Below the pieces are notes generated by a model. It was given only the letters and a program-made list of their open reading frames with translations, did not search any database and was not told the DNA's origin. A DNA stretch of 64,000 bases from CAWGCE01 sp964480915 (GTDB taxonomy: Bacteria; Planctomycetota; Planctomycetia; Pirellulales; Pirellulaceae): the NCBI GenBank assembly GCA_964480915.1, contig CAYZRS010000011.1, positions 1-64,000 of the forward strand. Reading direction: 5' to 3'. Shown here in pieces: positions 9,247 through 18,083 of this stretch; the first letter of the stretch is position 1; each line of letters opens with the position of its first letter. Made by a program: the position numbers and the translations under genes.

Positions 9247-9438
9247 TTACTTGTTCTTGATTAGGTAGCGGATGAAGCCGCCGATTTTCTTGTGGCAGTG
9301 GGTGGCGAGCGCGTAGGCTTCTTCGAAATCGGTCTCCGAGATATAGCCTTGATCAAGTGCCACGTACAATTGGCTCTTCACTTCTGAACTGCTCCGTTGG
9401 GCGTAACGTAGGAATTTTGCAAACTCAGTAAGGAACAA
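9247..9438 (-). CDS. Truncated four-helix bundle protein (C-terminal half only)
   Basis: 63 residues from a TTG start (MFLTEFAKFLRYAQRSSSEV, then QLYVALDQGYIS). This matches the second half of the four-helix bundle family (TIGR02436, once called 23S rRNA intervening-sequence protein), whose members are about 115-130 residues. The expected first half, with its conserved NIAEG-like segment, is absent: an in-frame stop lies six codons upstream at the end of the permease gene. GAGAG occurs seven bases before the TTG, so the fragment might still be made. It lies between wzm and wzt. Likely a remnant; function of the family is unknown. Confidence 0.65.
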   Translation of the reverse strand: MFLTEFAKFLRYAQRSSSEVKSQLYVALDQGYISETDFEEAYALATHCHKKIGGFIRYLIKNK

Positions 9439-9448
9439 AGCACCGCTC

Positions 9449-10315
9449 TCAAGCTACATCGGCGAACATGCGTTCGCGGCTGCGGAAGTAGAGGAGGCCG
9501 GTGATGGCTAGGGTCGTGGCGCTGGCGGTGCCGATGGCGATCCAGGCCCAGGGCATGTCGCGGGTGCCAAGTAAGGCCGAGCGGAATCCTTCGATGACGC
9601 CTACCATCGGGTTCAAGGCGTAGAACGGTTGGTACTTTTCTGGGACGGCGCTGGTGGGGTACACGACCGGGGCCAAGTACATCAACAACTGCACGACGAA
9701 GGTCATCGCGTATTTAATGTCGCGGTACTGAATGGCCAAACTCGTTAGCCACATGCCTAGGCCGGCGGCCGATAGCATCATCAACAAGATTAAGAACGGC
9801 AGCATGAAGATGCCGCGGGTCGGCATCTGACCAAACCAGGCCATCAAGCCAAACAAAACCAACATGGCAATGCTGAAATCGACCAACTTCGAGATCACCG
9901 CCGATATCGGCAAGATGACTCGCGGGAAGTAGACCTTGCTGATCATATTTGCGTTGGTCACCAGACTATTGCAGCCGTCGGTAAGCGCGCTGGAGAAATA
10001 ACTCCACGGAACCAGCGCCACGAAACTAAACAGGGCGTAGGGGACTCCGTCCGAACTAACTTTGGCCAAGTTGCCAAACACAATCGTGAAAACCACCATC
10101 TGAAACACGGGCTGAATAATGGCCCAGCCAATGCCGAGTGCACTCTGCGCGTAACGGACTTTGATATCGCGCCAAACAAGGAACGCAAACAGGTCGCGGT
10201 AATCGACCAACTCTTTCCAATCCACCAGCCGCCAACCGGACCTCGGCTCGATGATGATCGTGGGGATGTCGCCCGGTGTGGTCACGACGTTTTCAGAAGG
10301 AAGGGTTGTGGACAC
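9449..10315 (-). CDS. wzm: Polysaccharide ABC exporter permease
   Basis: 288 residues starting with GTG. The segment YRDLFAFLVWRDIKVRYAQS and the following LGIGWAIIQPVFQM are the conserved amphipathic entry of ABC-2 type polysaccharide permeases; about six membrane segments follow, ending with ALNPMVGVIEGFRSALLG and a final helix near 255-275. It forms the membrane channel for the ATPase at 7883-9193. Only three bases separate it from the preceding WecA-WecG gene, indicating coupled translation. Confidence 0.92.
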   Translation of the reverse strand: MSTTLPSENVVTTPGDIPTIIIEPRSGWRLVDWKELVDYRDLFAFLVWRDIKVRYAQSALGIGWAIIQPVFQMVVFTIVFGNLAKVSSDGVPYALFSFVALVPWSYFSSALTDGCNSLVTNANMISKVYFPRVILPISAVISKLVDFSIAMLVLFGLMAWFGQMPTRGIFMLPFLILLMMLSAAGLGMWLTSLAIQYRDIKYAMTFVVQLLMYLAPVVYPTSAVPEKYQPFYALNPMVGVIEGFRSALLGTRDMPWAWIAIGTASATTLAITGLLYFRSRERMFADVA

Positions 10316-10318
10316 GAA

Positions 10319-12715
10319 CTAAGAAACCGGACGATCTTCATTGGTCAATTGAGGTTCCACTTCGGCGAAGCTCGAAGTGGCTGGCGAAAGACGATTGGCT
10401 TGGTCGCGTCGCAAGTTCGATGTGTCCCAGGTGACAAGGCGGAATCTGGGGACGGCCGGTTTGCCCTGAAGTTGTCGAGACCAACGTGATCTCAATTGAG
10501 CGAATACGCGTAGTAAGAACTGGGGCGAATCAATAAAGTTTCGTCGCCACATTCGCTTCGGATTGGTGAGCAAGCGGAACGCCCATTCGGTGCCGGTCTT
10601 GCGGACGATCCAAGGCGCCCATTTGACGTTGCCCGAATGGAAGTCGAAGGCGGCGCCGACTCCGATGAGGGCGGTAGCATCCAAGCCGTGCCGATGCGCG
10701 TGCATCCAAATCTCTTGCTTGGGAGCTCCCAAGCCGACCCAGACAATGTCGGGCTTTGCGGCGTTGATCCGGTCGATGATCTGCTCATCTTCTTCCGGTG
10801 TCAGCGGACGGAAGGGTGGTGAATAGCTGCCGACCACATTCAATCCAGGAAACTTCTCGGTCAATTTCTCTTCCAGTTTTTCCGGGATGCCTGCGGCTCC
10901 TCCGTAGAAGAAGTGCCGATAGTTGTGGGCTCGACCCGCATCGCATAGCTCCAACATCAATGTTGGGCCGCCGACGCGATGGCAACGGCCATAGCCCAGC
11001 ATTTTTGCTGCCATCAGGATGCCCACGCCATCGGGAAGCGTCAGGCCCGCTTCGCTCGTGGCAGCCTTCATCGCTTCATCACGATGGCAGGCCATGACAC
11101 TCGTTGGATTCGTGAGCGTCACACAGTCCCGCTCGCCGTTGCGGCGCCACCGTTCGACGACTTTGACGACCTCGGCAGCACGCACAAAGTCGAATTTTAG
11201 ACCGGCGATCTCGGCTTGCTCAAAACTGAATCGTTCCGGGAACAGAGAGGCCGGCGATTCATGAACGGCGACATCTTCCTCGTACTGTATCGCGGCCCGC
11301 TGCTGCTGGCGAAAATCGACCAAGAACGGTTGCAGCTGTTCGAGCAATTCGGAAGTGGGTCCGAACAATCGCATCGCTTCCTTACTTGTCAGTTCACCGG
11401 CAAGCTCGACATAGCCAAGATCATCGTCCTCTGCCGCCAATGGGATGCGATTGCGCCACGTGCAATGCTGGTTGGCATCAAAATTGTGCTCCCACATCAG
11501 TGGAGCGGGTTTGCCCAGTTGTTCCAGTTCCAGTCTCGCAAAGGCAAGTTCGTGCTGGTTTACAAAGGCTCGCAGCAAGCGACACATCTGACGGATGTCG
11601 CGCGACTCACGCAGGCCGACTTGAAACTGTTGTGCATTGGTAACTCGCGTGGGCAATAACGACTTGATCATCATCTGCAACCGGCTGCCAATCAGAGCGA
11701 GCTCGTTCGAACCGAATAAATCGTTGGACCACAGGATGGCCACAACGATCAAAACGCCCGCTACGGCGAAAATCGAGTTTGCAAACGCCACGCTCAGCAA
11801 TGATCCGGCAGCGGGGATGCCACAGAGCAACACCAGCATCACCAATTTGGCTCGCGGACCGTAGCCCTGCCCTTCGAGTAGGTGATGCAAGTGTTGGCGG
11901 TCGCCGGCGGCCAGTTGCTTTCCTGACAGCACCCGGCGAATGACGGCCGCACTCGTATCGAGAATCGGAATCAAGAAGATGGTTAAGGGAATCAGCATCG
12001 TTAGCGTGGCTGGCCCTTTAAGATTGCCTTGAATGGCGAGTGAGCCAAGCAGCAAGCCAACTAGCATGCTGCCGGCATCGCCCATGAATACTTTGGAGGG
12101 TGGGAAGTTGTAAACCAAGAAGCCAGCCAAGGCTCCGCAAACAGCAAAAGCGATTGCCGCATCTTGCGGACTGCCAAGCAGTAGCGCGGTTAAGCCCAAT
12201 GTCGTTGCGATGACGATTCCAACCGTCGCGGCAAATCCGTCGGCTCCGTCGAGGAACTTCATGGCGTTCATGGAGACCAAGAACCACAGCAGAGTGAGTG
12301 GAACAGAAAGCGGTCCCAGCGAAATGGACGACCCCAGCATTGCCAGGCTGCTAATCCGTGTGCCCGACCAAACGACGATCAAAGCAGCCAGCACCTGGAT
12401 GACAAACTTCTGACGGACACGAAGGCCGTTTCGATCGTCGATCGCCCCGAAGAAAACAATCCAGGCACCGGCCAGCATCAAGCCCGTGTTTTCGCGTACC
12501 GACAACAAGAGCTCGGTCGAACCTAGTAATGCCGTCGTCATCATTCCTGCGACAACTGCTATGAAGATGACGAGTCCACCACTCGTTGGCTGAGCGATGG
12601 AATGGGATTTGTTGCGACCATTCGGGTGATCAACCTGTCCGAATCGGCGGGCCAAGTTGACGTAGATTGGCACGAGCGCAAGCGCCCAGAGGAGTGAAAT
12701 CAGCAATGTAGACAA
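10319..12715 (-). CDS. Fusion of WecA-like sugar-1-phosphate transferase and WecG/TagA/CpsF glycosyltransferase (GT26)
   Basis: 798 residues. Residues 1 to about 345 are a polytopic membrane domain of the MraY/WecA family, with KFLDGADGFAA, FMGDAGSMLVG and the cytosolic HLHHLLEGQG motif; it loads GlcNAc-1-P (or similar) on undecaprenyl phosphate. Residues about 505-745 are a GT26 enzyme: TNPTSVMACHRDEAM, LPDGVGI, FFYGGAAGIPEKL, VGLGAPKQEIWM, GVGAAFDFHSG. Between them lies an unassigned 150-residue region (around ELEQLGKPAPLMWEH). The protein would therefore perform the first two steps of glycan assembly. No ATG is available near the start; TTG at 12715 is used, and the true start could be a few codons upstream. 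Confidence 0.9.
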   Translation of the reverse strand: MSTLLISLLWALALVPIYVNLARRFGQVDHPNGRNKSHSIAQPTSGGLVIFIAVVAGMMTTALLGSTELLLSVRENTGLMLAGAWIVFFGAIDDRNGLRVRQKFVIQVLAALIVVWSGTRISSLAMLGSSISLGPLSVPLTLLWFLVSMNAMKFLDGADGFAATVGIVIATTLGLTALLLGSPQDAAIAFAVCGALAGFLVYNFPPSKVFMGDAGSMLVGLLLGSLAIQGNLKGPATLTMLIPLTIFLIPILDTSAAVIRRVLSGKQLAAGDRQHLHHLLEGQGYGPRAKLVMLVLLCGIPAAGSLLSVAFANSIFAVAGVLIVVAILWSNDLFGSNELALIGSRLQMMIKSLLPTRVTNAQQFQVGLRESRDIRQMCRLLRAFVNQHELAFARLELEQLGKPAPLMWEHNFDANQHCTWRNRIPLAAEDDDLGYVELAGELTSKEAMRLFGPTSELLEQLQPFLVDFRQQQRAAIQYEEDVAVHESPASLFPERFSFEQAEIAGLKFDFVRAAEVVKVVERWRRNGERDCVTLTNPTSVMACHRDEAMKAATSEAGLTLPDGVGILMAAKMLGYGRCHRVGGPTLMLELCDAGRAHNYRHFFYGGAAGIPEKLEEKLTEKFPGLNVVGSYSPPFRPLTPEEDEQIIDRINAAKPDIVWVGLGAPKQEIWMHAHRHGLDATALIGVGAAFDFHSGNVKWAPWIVRKTGTEWAFRLLTNPKRMWRRNFIDSPQFLLRVFAQLRSRWSRQLQGKPAVPRFRLVTWDTSNLRRDQANRLSPATSSFAEVEPQLTNEDRPVS

Positions 12716-12881
12716 AGCTTCGAGCCCCAGAGATGTGGCAAAGTTATCGATTTCCCCTCACCCTTCTTTGTACCACCAATATTGGGGGGCAGGCAATAGG
12801 TTGAAGCGTCTCTGGTTGTTCAAGATTCTTACGTTGGTGTGCAATGCGTTTACGGGTTGCCAGCACTTGATTTGAACCTCT

Positions 12882-13703
12882 CTAAATTGCCGAGCGGGAA
12901 AACGACCATTGTTTTCTCTTCGTAGGCAGCGGCGATTTGAGTTCGGTTCCCCGCAACAGTGCGTTGCCGTTGGCACAAAAGATCAGGTTTGCCGTTAGCT
13001 CTCCTGCCCACTTCGTAACGGTTGTAAAGGCGGCCAGCATTCGCGGCCGTCGGGATCTGGGTGAATGGGCGTCGGTGCCGACGACATGAACAAAGCCTTC
13101 CGTCAACCAGTTCTTAATCACCTTGCCCGTCGCCCTACTGCTGGGATCGGTGATACCGTCTGTCGAAAGCTGGATCTTGCACCCAAGTTGGACGAGCTCG
13201 CGCATCAGAACCTGGTCGCCAATCAGCTCTGGGTATCGATCGGCGTGAGCCAGCACGGGCGTGACCGCTCGGCCAACCAGATCGGATATCAGTGGTCGGA
13301 TATCGAGGAACAGGCCGTGCGGCTGTTCGATCAGCATGAAATTCTGCCCGGACGAATTGGTTGCGATCGACCCTCCTGCGGCGTTCTGATTCGCGGCCCC
13401 ATCAATTGTTAGCAGTTTGCCCGCATCGAACTGCATCAGTGTTTCGGGTCCGACCATAACTTCCGACCATGGGACCAGCTCCAGAGGGCAATCGATGGCG
13501 TTCAATTCGGCCTGCACTTCCGCGACCGAACGGCGAATGTCATCAGGTGTGACCTCGGACCAGCATTCGTTTTGGTGCGCCAAAGCGGCGATCGATCTGA
13601 TGCCCTCGTGCCAAGCTTGTTGGCACATCGCCAAAGCGTCGTCCATATTCCGTGGCCCATCGTCGAGGCCGGGGCAAAGGTGGCAGTGAGTATCGGAGAA
13701 CAT
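12882..13703 (-). CDS. cpsB: CpsB/CapC-type tyrosine-protein phosphatase (PHP fold)
   Basis: 273 residues. The N-terminus FSDTHCHLCPGLDDGP is the metal-binding HCHxLPGxDDG signature of PHP-type polysaccharide phosphatases; further ligands are AHQNE near 45, LAHADRYPE near 155 and GTDAHS near 215. Such enzymes dephosphorylate the tyrosine tail of the partner BY-kinase, here the Wzc-like protein encoded just upstream. Length is slightly above the usual 240-260. The gene follows a strong inverted repeat at 13727-13775. Confidence 0.88.
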   Translation of the reverse strand: MFSDTHCHLCPGLDDGPRNMDDALAMCQQAWHEGIRSIAALAHQNECWSEVTPDDIRRSVAEVQAELNAIDCPLELVPWSEVMVGPETLMQFDAGKLLTIDGAANQNAAGGSIATNSSGQNFMLIEQPHGLFLDIRPLISDLVGRAVTPVLAHADRYPELIGDQVLMRELVQLGCKIQLSTDGITDPSSRATGKVIKNWLTEGFVHVVGTDAHSPRSRRPRMLAAFTTVTKWAGELTANLIFCANGNALLRGTELKSPLPTKRKQWSFSRSAI

Positions 13704-13726
13704 ATTTTTTTAAAGCGGCAGTGACG

Positions 13727-13775
13727 AGCGGCGAGAAGCGAGGGGCAGACTTCCATATTCTCGCTTCTCGTCGCT
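13727..13775. other. Strong inverted repeat between wzc-like and cpsB-like genes
   Basis: AGCGGCGAGAAGCGAG (13727-13742) pairs with CTCGCTTCTCGTCGCT (13760-13775): 15 of 16 positions are Watson-Crick and one is G-T, with a 17-base loop. It starts a few bases after the kinase stop codon on the minus strand and ends 23 bases before the phosphatase start. It has no U-tract on the transcribed strand, so it may be a processing or attenuation hairpin rather than a full terminator. Confidence 0.6.
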
Positions 13776-13781
13776 TGCTAC

Positions 13782-16091
13782 TTAATCTTCCCCATAAACC
13801 TGATCGTACGAGTACCCGTATTTCTGCGCCTGATACGAATATCGGCCCCCGCCGTACTCGTAGTGTTTTCCGCCGGCGTTGCCGATTCCATTGACGACAA
13901 CTCCTATCAACTCGGCTCCGCTATCGTTCAACATTTGTAGGCTGCGGTGTGCGACCGGTTTCGAGTCTTTCTTGATTCGCATGGTGAAGATGACTCCGTC
14001 GACTTGAGCCGAGATGGCCGACGTTTCGCTAACGGCCAAGACGGGTGGTGTGTCGATGATGACAAAATCGTAGTGTTTGCGGATCGCTTCGATAATCGCT
14101 GGGAACCGGCTGGACGAAAGGAGTTCGGACGGATTGTCGGGCGTTTTGCCACACGGAATCACACTCAGATTGGGAGTGGTCTGTAATCGCCTGACCACGT
14201 CTTTTAGCTGGGCATTGCCGGCGACGACGGCTGCCAATCCGAGATCGTTGTCGAGCGCGAACAGGCGATGTTGTCGCGGACGACGTAAGTCGCAGTCCAG
14301 AATCAGGCAGGTCTTCCCAGAATTTGCGATGGCAATTGCCAGGTTAGCGGCGACCGATGATTTGCCCTCACCTGGACTGCCACTGGTGATCTGGATGACC
14401 TGATTCGACTTGCCACGTGTATTAAAAAAGAGCGCGGTGCGAATGGTACGAATCGCTTCCGACTCGATCGACTTGGGGCGATGGGCAGTACAAACCACCG
14501 GATTGTAAGGGATCGCCGGGTTCGTTTTTTCCAGGTCGATCATCGGAACGTGCCCAATGACGGGAACTCCCAATTCGCGGCTGATCGAGGCCGGATCGTG
14601 GAAGCTCTTGTCGGTCAAGTCAAAGCAATAAGCCACTAAGCAACCGCCCAGGAATCCTAGGACAGTAGCGATTGGCAGGATCTTGGTTGCGTTGGGTTCG
14701 ATTTGCGAACCGTTGCCGGCTTTGGCCAAGATGTCGAATTTGTAACCGTCGTAATCACCAACAACCTCAATTTTGCGAAACTTGTCCAGCAGTTCGTCGT
14801 ACATCCGTTGCGTCTGGGCGATGTCGGTACGAAACGACTCGTCACGAATCTGTAGACGAGCAAGGCCCTTAGCAGCCTCTTGTTCTTGGTCGAACATGAT
14901 CACCAATTTCTGTTCGGTTTGGATCATTTCGGCCAATTGGTGCTTTAGCGATTCAACATAGGTATCTAGTCTTTTCGCGATCCGCTCGGTGAGGTCTTTC
15001 GGTGCCAAGTCGGCCGACGCCAATTGGACATCGTCTGTTGCTTCCTCGAATACAGGTGGTGCGTCCAGGTTGACTCGGTAGTTCGTCAGATAGAATTCTT
15101 TCGAAGAATTGAGGCGCCTGCGGACCGCTTTGACACGTGGATGATCTTTGCCGTAGCGGGCCAGCAGGTCGTTTTCTTCCAGCAACAGCGGGAGAATTGC
15201 GGTCTTTTCGATCGTCTTTTTCTGCTGTGCTGCTAACTTGACCGGCATTTCAGGGGTATCGACTTCTAACGCGTCCAGATTTGAAATACCGGCAGCTGCC
15301 AGGATCACTTCCGCCTCTTTTCCTGCGCGAAGGTGTTCTTGGATCGCTGCCAGCTTTGACTTGGTATCGTTGATTTGCAGCAGTAGCCGCGAGCGTTCCG
15401 ATTCGACAATCAGCTGTCGCTCTTGGTGCAGGTTTGTTCCCTCGCCGTCCTTATAAATCAAAGGTGTCGATTGCCGGAATTCGTCGTAGGCTGCGCGTTT
15501 GCTCGAAAGTTGGTCTAGCAGTTCCTTCTGTGCCCGTACAATCAACTCGCGAACGTCGCGTTCTACATTCCGGTGCGATGTTTCCAGGTAATTGTTGTAC
15601 TGCTCGAGGATCGCGTTCACGATCTTGCCCGCATCTTCCGGATGCGGGCCTTGAAAAGAGACGTTGTAGAGACCGAGACCATCGGTCGTCGGTTTGACGC
15701 TCAAGTTCTTTCGGATGAAGCCAACAGGTGAGCCGCCTGCAGCGACCGATGGTAGTTGGTCTAAGCTTTGGTTTCGGAGTGCTTCCGCAACAAGTTTTGG
15801 ACTGGTCATCAACACTGGGTGCTTGTAGGCATCGGAGATGATCGCGTAGCGGCTATTGGAGTTCTCTAGTCCGATGGGCAGTGCCGGTGGCAGATTGCGT
15901 TCGATTAGAACTTGTGCACTCGACTTATAGACAGGCGTGGCCCTTGCAAAGAAAAGAGCACCGAGAATTAGGCCCAGTGTCGTGAACGTCGCGACGATCC
16001 ATTTGCGACGTTGAAGAATGCCAAGGATATCAATACCGCCGCTATCGACAGTCGCCTCGTTATCCCCCCACCAAGCTGTTTCAGAATTCAT
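13782..16091 (-). CDS. Polysaccharide co-polymerase with BY-type tyrosine kinase domain (Wzc-like)
   Basis: 769 residues. Wzz-type N-terminal domain with a membrane segment near 30-50 and a second one around 490, separated by a long periplasmic coiled-coil region. The cytoplasmic kinase has Walker A GSPGEGKSS at 571-579, Walker A' LILDCDLRRP around 596-605, and Walker B FVIIDTPP with D680. The tail is tyrosine-rich: eight tyrosines between 744 and 766. It controls chain length and export by cycles of tail phosphorylation, reversed by the phosphatase downstream. First gene of the long minus-strand operon. Confidence 0.92.
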   Translation of the reverse strand: MNSETAWWGDNEATVDSGGIDILGILQRRKWIVATFTTLGLILGALFFARATPVYKSSAQVLIERNLPPALPIGLENSNSRYAIISDAYKHPVLMTSPKLVAEALRNQSLDQLPSVAAGGSPVGFIRKNLSVKPTTDGLGLYNVSFQGPHPEDAGKIVNAILEQYNNYLETSHRNVERDVRELIVRAQKELLDQLSSKRAAYDEFRQSTPLIYKDGEGTNLHQERQLIVESERSRLLLQINDTKSKLAAIQEHLRAGKEAEVILAAAGISNLDALEVDTPEMPVKLAAQQKKTIEKTAILPLLLEENDLLARYGKDHPRVKAVRRRLNSSKEFYLTNYRVNLDAPPVFEEATDDVQLASADLAPKDLTERIAKRLDTYVESLKHQLAEMIQTEQKLVIMFDQEQEAAKGLARLQIRDESFRTDIAQTQRMYDELLDKFRKIEVVGDYDGYKFDILAKAGNGSQIEPNATKILPIATVLGFLGGCLVAYCFDLTDKSFHDPASISRELGVPVIGHVPMIDLEKTNPAIPYNPVVCTAHRPKSIESEAIRTIRTALFFNTRGKSNQVIQITSGSPGEGKSSVAANLAIAIANSGKTCLILDCDLRRPRQHRLFALDNDLGLAAVVAGNAQLKDVVRRLQTTPNLSVIPCGKTPDNPSELLSSSRFPAIIEAIRKHYDFVIIDTPPVLAVSETSAISAQVDGVIFTMRIKKDSKPVAHRSLQMLNDSGAELIGVVVNGIGNAGGKHYEYGGGRYSYQAQKYGYSYDQVYGED

Positions 16092-16373
16092 TTCGTGATT
16101 GTGTCTTTAAGGTCTGCGGTCAGAGCGACATTTTTCGAAGAATACCGAAGAAAAGTCGTTTGCGGTGACAAGAACGCCGTCGAGTGGTAGGTGTCTGCTA
16201 GGGTGGACTCCGTCCCCTTCGGTGACAATTACCGATTGAGCCGTAGAGTCCTTCCCCACCACCATGGGGGGAATCTATCATCGTAGAATGGCGATGTGAG
16301 AATGTCTACGATCAGCATTCGCAAAATCTAGAAATAGCAAGAGTTATTGTGAGGATATAACGTCCGCATACCC

Positions 16374-17993
16374 TCAATCGTGTGGGTTAGGTTGCAAGAA
16401 TTTGATACCGGTATTCTTGCCTAAAAGCAGAACCGGCGCCACGATTGCCCAATCGGTATCTTCTGCAAGGTTGCTGTCGCTGAGTTTGATGCGGAGGGCG
16501 TTCGGGTGAGGTTCGGATATAGTGGCGTCTAAGGGTAGCCATTTCAGGCCATCCCAGGCTTCTGTCCACATGTGAAATTGAAGTCTCGATTGATTCGCAT
16601 CTAGGATTAAGCCGGTCACCACCCGTGCCGGGATCGACTGCGTACGCAAGACTGCCGCCAGCAGCATGGCGTGTTCCGTGCAGTCGCCAGCGCGTGCTTG
16701 GAATGCTCGTGAAGCGGTTAGCAGCGACTCGTCCAGGATCGATTGTTGCATGTGCGCGTGTACCGCTGCTGTCGATCGCTTGCAGATCTCGTCAACTGTC
16801 GTCAATTTTTCTGGCCAGTGAGAAAATTCTTGAATGTGTCGGTCGCTGCTGTTGATCCAATGGTTCGCCTCGACATCTTGAGAGCGTGGCATGGATGTTT
16901 TGCTTTGCGGCAGAGCGGGCGGAAGTGAGGCAATGTTTGCGTCGTCACGTAGGGCGTCGGCATGGGACGAAAGTGACGGCATCCCGACGGTGATTAAAAC
17001 GCAGTCGGCAGCGGTGCGTTGAACCCGTTGGTAGCTGTTGCTGGGGAAAATGTTCGCTGCATCTTGTCCGGGGGTTGTTACCTGGAATTGAGCGAAATCG
17101 GTCCTCTTGTTTAGGGAAGGTGGCAGCTCGATCGCGAAACTATTGGTGACAGCCAGGTCGAATTGAGGATGATCGTTCGGCGAGAGAGCTGTCTCTTTCG
17201 AGCAGGCGAACGTTGTTTGGTTGAGGAACCGCCGATATTTTTTTCTGGGCCTGCCGGTTTCATCCACCCAATAGATCGAAGTTGGCGGTTCGTCCTCTTT
17301 TGAGTTTAGCGGACGCGCTTCGACACGAAGCAGGTGTTCCATTTGGTTACCTACCCTCGTTTTCTCGCGTCCGAGGGCGCGCAGCCTCATCTGACTTTCG
17401 CGGTCAGCCAGTGCCTCCCAGGACAGCACAATTCTTTCCTGATCGGGTAGAAGTGGTGACTGTTGAAAGGCTTGCTCTATCGCAAAGAACGCCTTGTTCT
17501 CCTTATTCCACGTTTGCTGCGCGGTGCTGCCGCTGGTTGCCGCTCCCGATAGATGCAGGCGGTCTTGAATGACGAGTCCCGCGGTCCGTTTCGCTTGGTG
17601 GTCGCCGGAGACCGAGTATTCCAATTGTTCGACTTGGTCTGAAACGGCATCGCTGAGCGTCGCCATCCGTAGTACTTGGTTTGTGACGCTTCCAAACCGG
17701 GGGATTGCCAATTCGTCGATGGCGATTCTTAGCAGGTGGTTTGCTTCCGGACCGACTGCGAATTCGCGGTACCTTCGGTGTCCCAGCTTGTGTTTGCCGA
17801 CCGTATGCGTGAACCATTGTTCGTGAATTAGCTTTCCTTCTTCGTTGGAGAGCAAGTCGACTCGATCGAGATCCGGTGCGGGCGGAAGTAGCGTCGGTTG
17901 GGGTTCGGTGCAGCCAATCAGGCTGCTGAACGTTAGCGTGGCAAGCCATAACATCGTTGTCACGAGTCTGCTCCAAGCAGTGGGTCGTTCCAT
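16374..17993 (-). CDS. Transglutaminase-like lipoprotein
   Basis: 539 residues from the ATG at 17993, which gives a signal peptide with lipobox SLIGC; the frame stays open to 18065 but that would shift the signal inward. The C-terminal domain has the transglutaminase-like triad: C438 in GDCTEHAML, H474 in LQFHMWTEAW, D489 in WLPLDAT. The preceding 330 residues are an unassigned beta-rich region. The family includes amide-bond hydrolases and cross-linking enzymes as well as inactive binders. It is divergently placed to the O-antigen ligase gene, suggesting a role at the cell surface linked to the glycan; substrate unknown. Confidence 0.8.
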   Translation of the reverse strand: MERPTAWSRLVTTMLWLATLTFSSLIGCTEPQPTLLPPAPDLDRVDLLSNEEGKLIHEQWFTHTVGKHKLGHRRYREFAVGPEANHLLRIAIDELAIPRFGSVTNQVLRMATLSDAVSDQVEQLEYSVSGDHQAKRTAGLVIQDRLHLSGAATSGSTAQQTWNKENKAFFAIEQAFQQSPLLPDQERIVLSWEALADRESQMRLRALGREKTRVGNQMEHLLRVEARPLNSKEDEPPTSIYWVDETGRPRKKYRRFLNQTTFACSKETALSPNDHPQFDLAVTNSFAIELPPSLNKRTDFAQFQVTTPGQDAANIFPSNSYQRVQRTAADCVLITVGMPSLSSHADALRDDANIASLPPALPQSKTSMPRSQDVEANHWINSSDRHIQEFSHWPEKLTTVDEICKRSTAAVHAHMQQSILDESLLTASRAFQARAGDCTEHAMLLAAVLRTQSIPARVVTGLILDANQSRLQFHMWTEAWDGLKWLPLDATISEPHPNALRIKLSDSNLAEDTDWAIVAPVLLLGKNTGIKFLQPNPHD

Positions 17994-18083
17994 GGTAGGA
18001 TTGGCTCTGTATAAGAAGTTCAATTGAGGCTTTGCTGGCCTGAGTGGGAAACGCCGGCGAATCATGGTAGTTCGGGAGTTCGC

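Noticed and set aside
18024..18083. Upstream start for the O-antigen ligase-like gene
   Set aside because: The ATG at 18084 has a clear ribosome site and places the membrane helix at the N-terminus.
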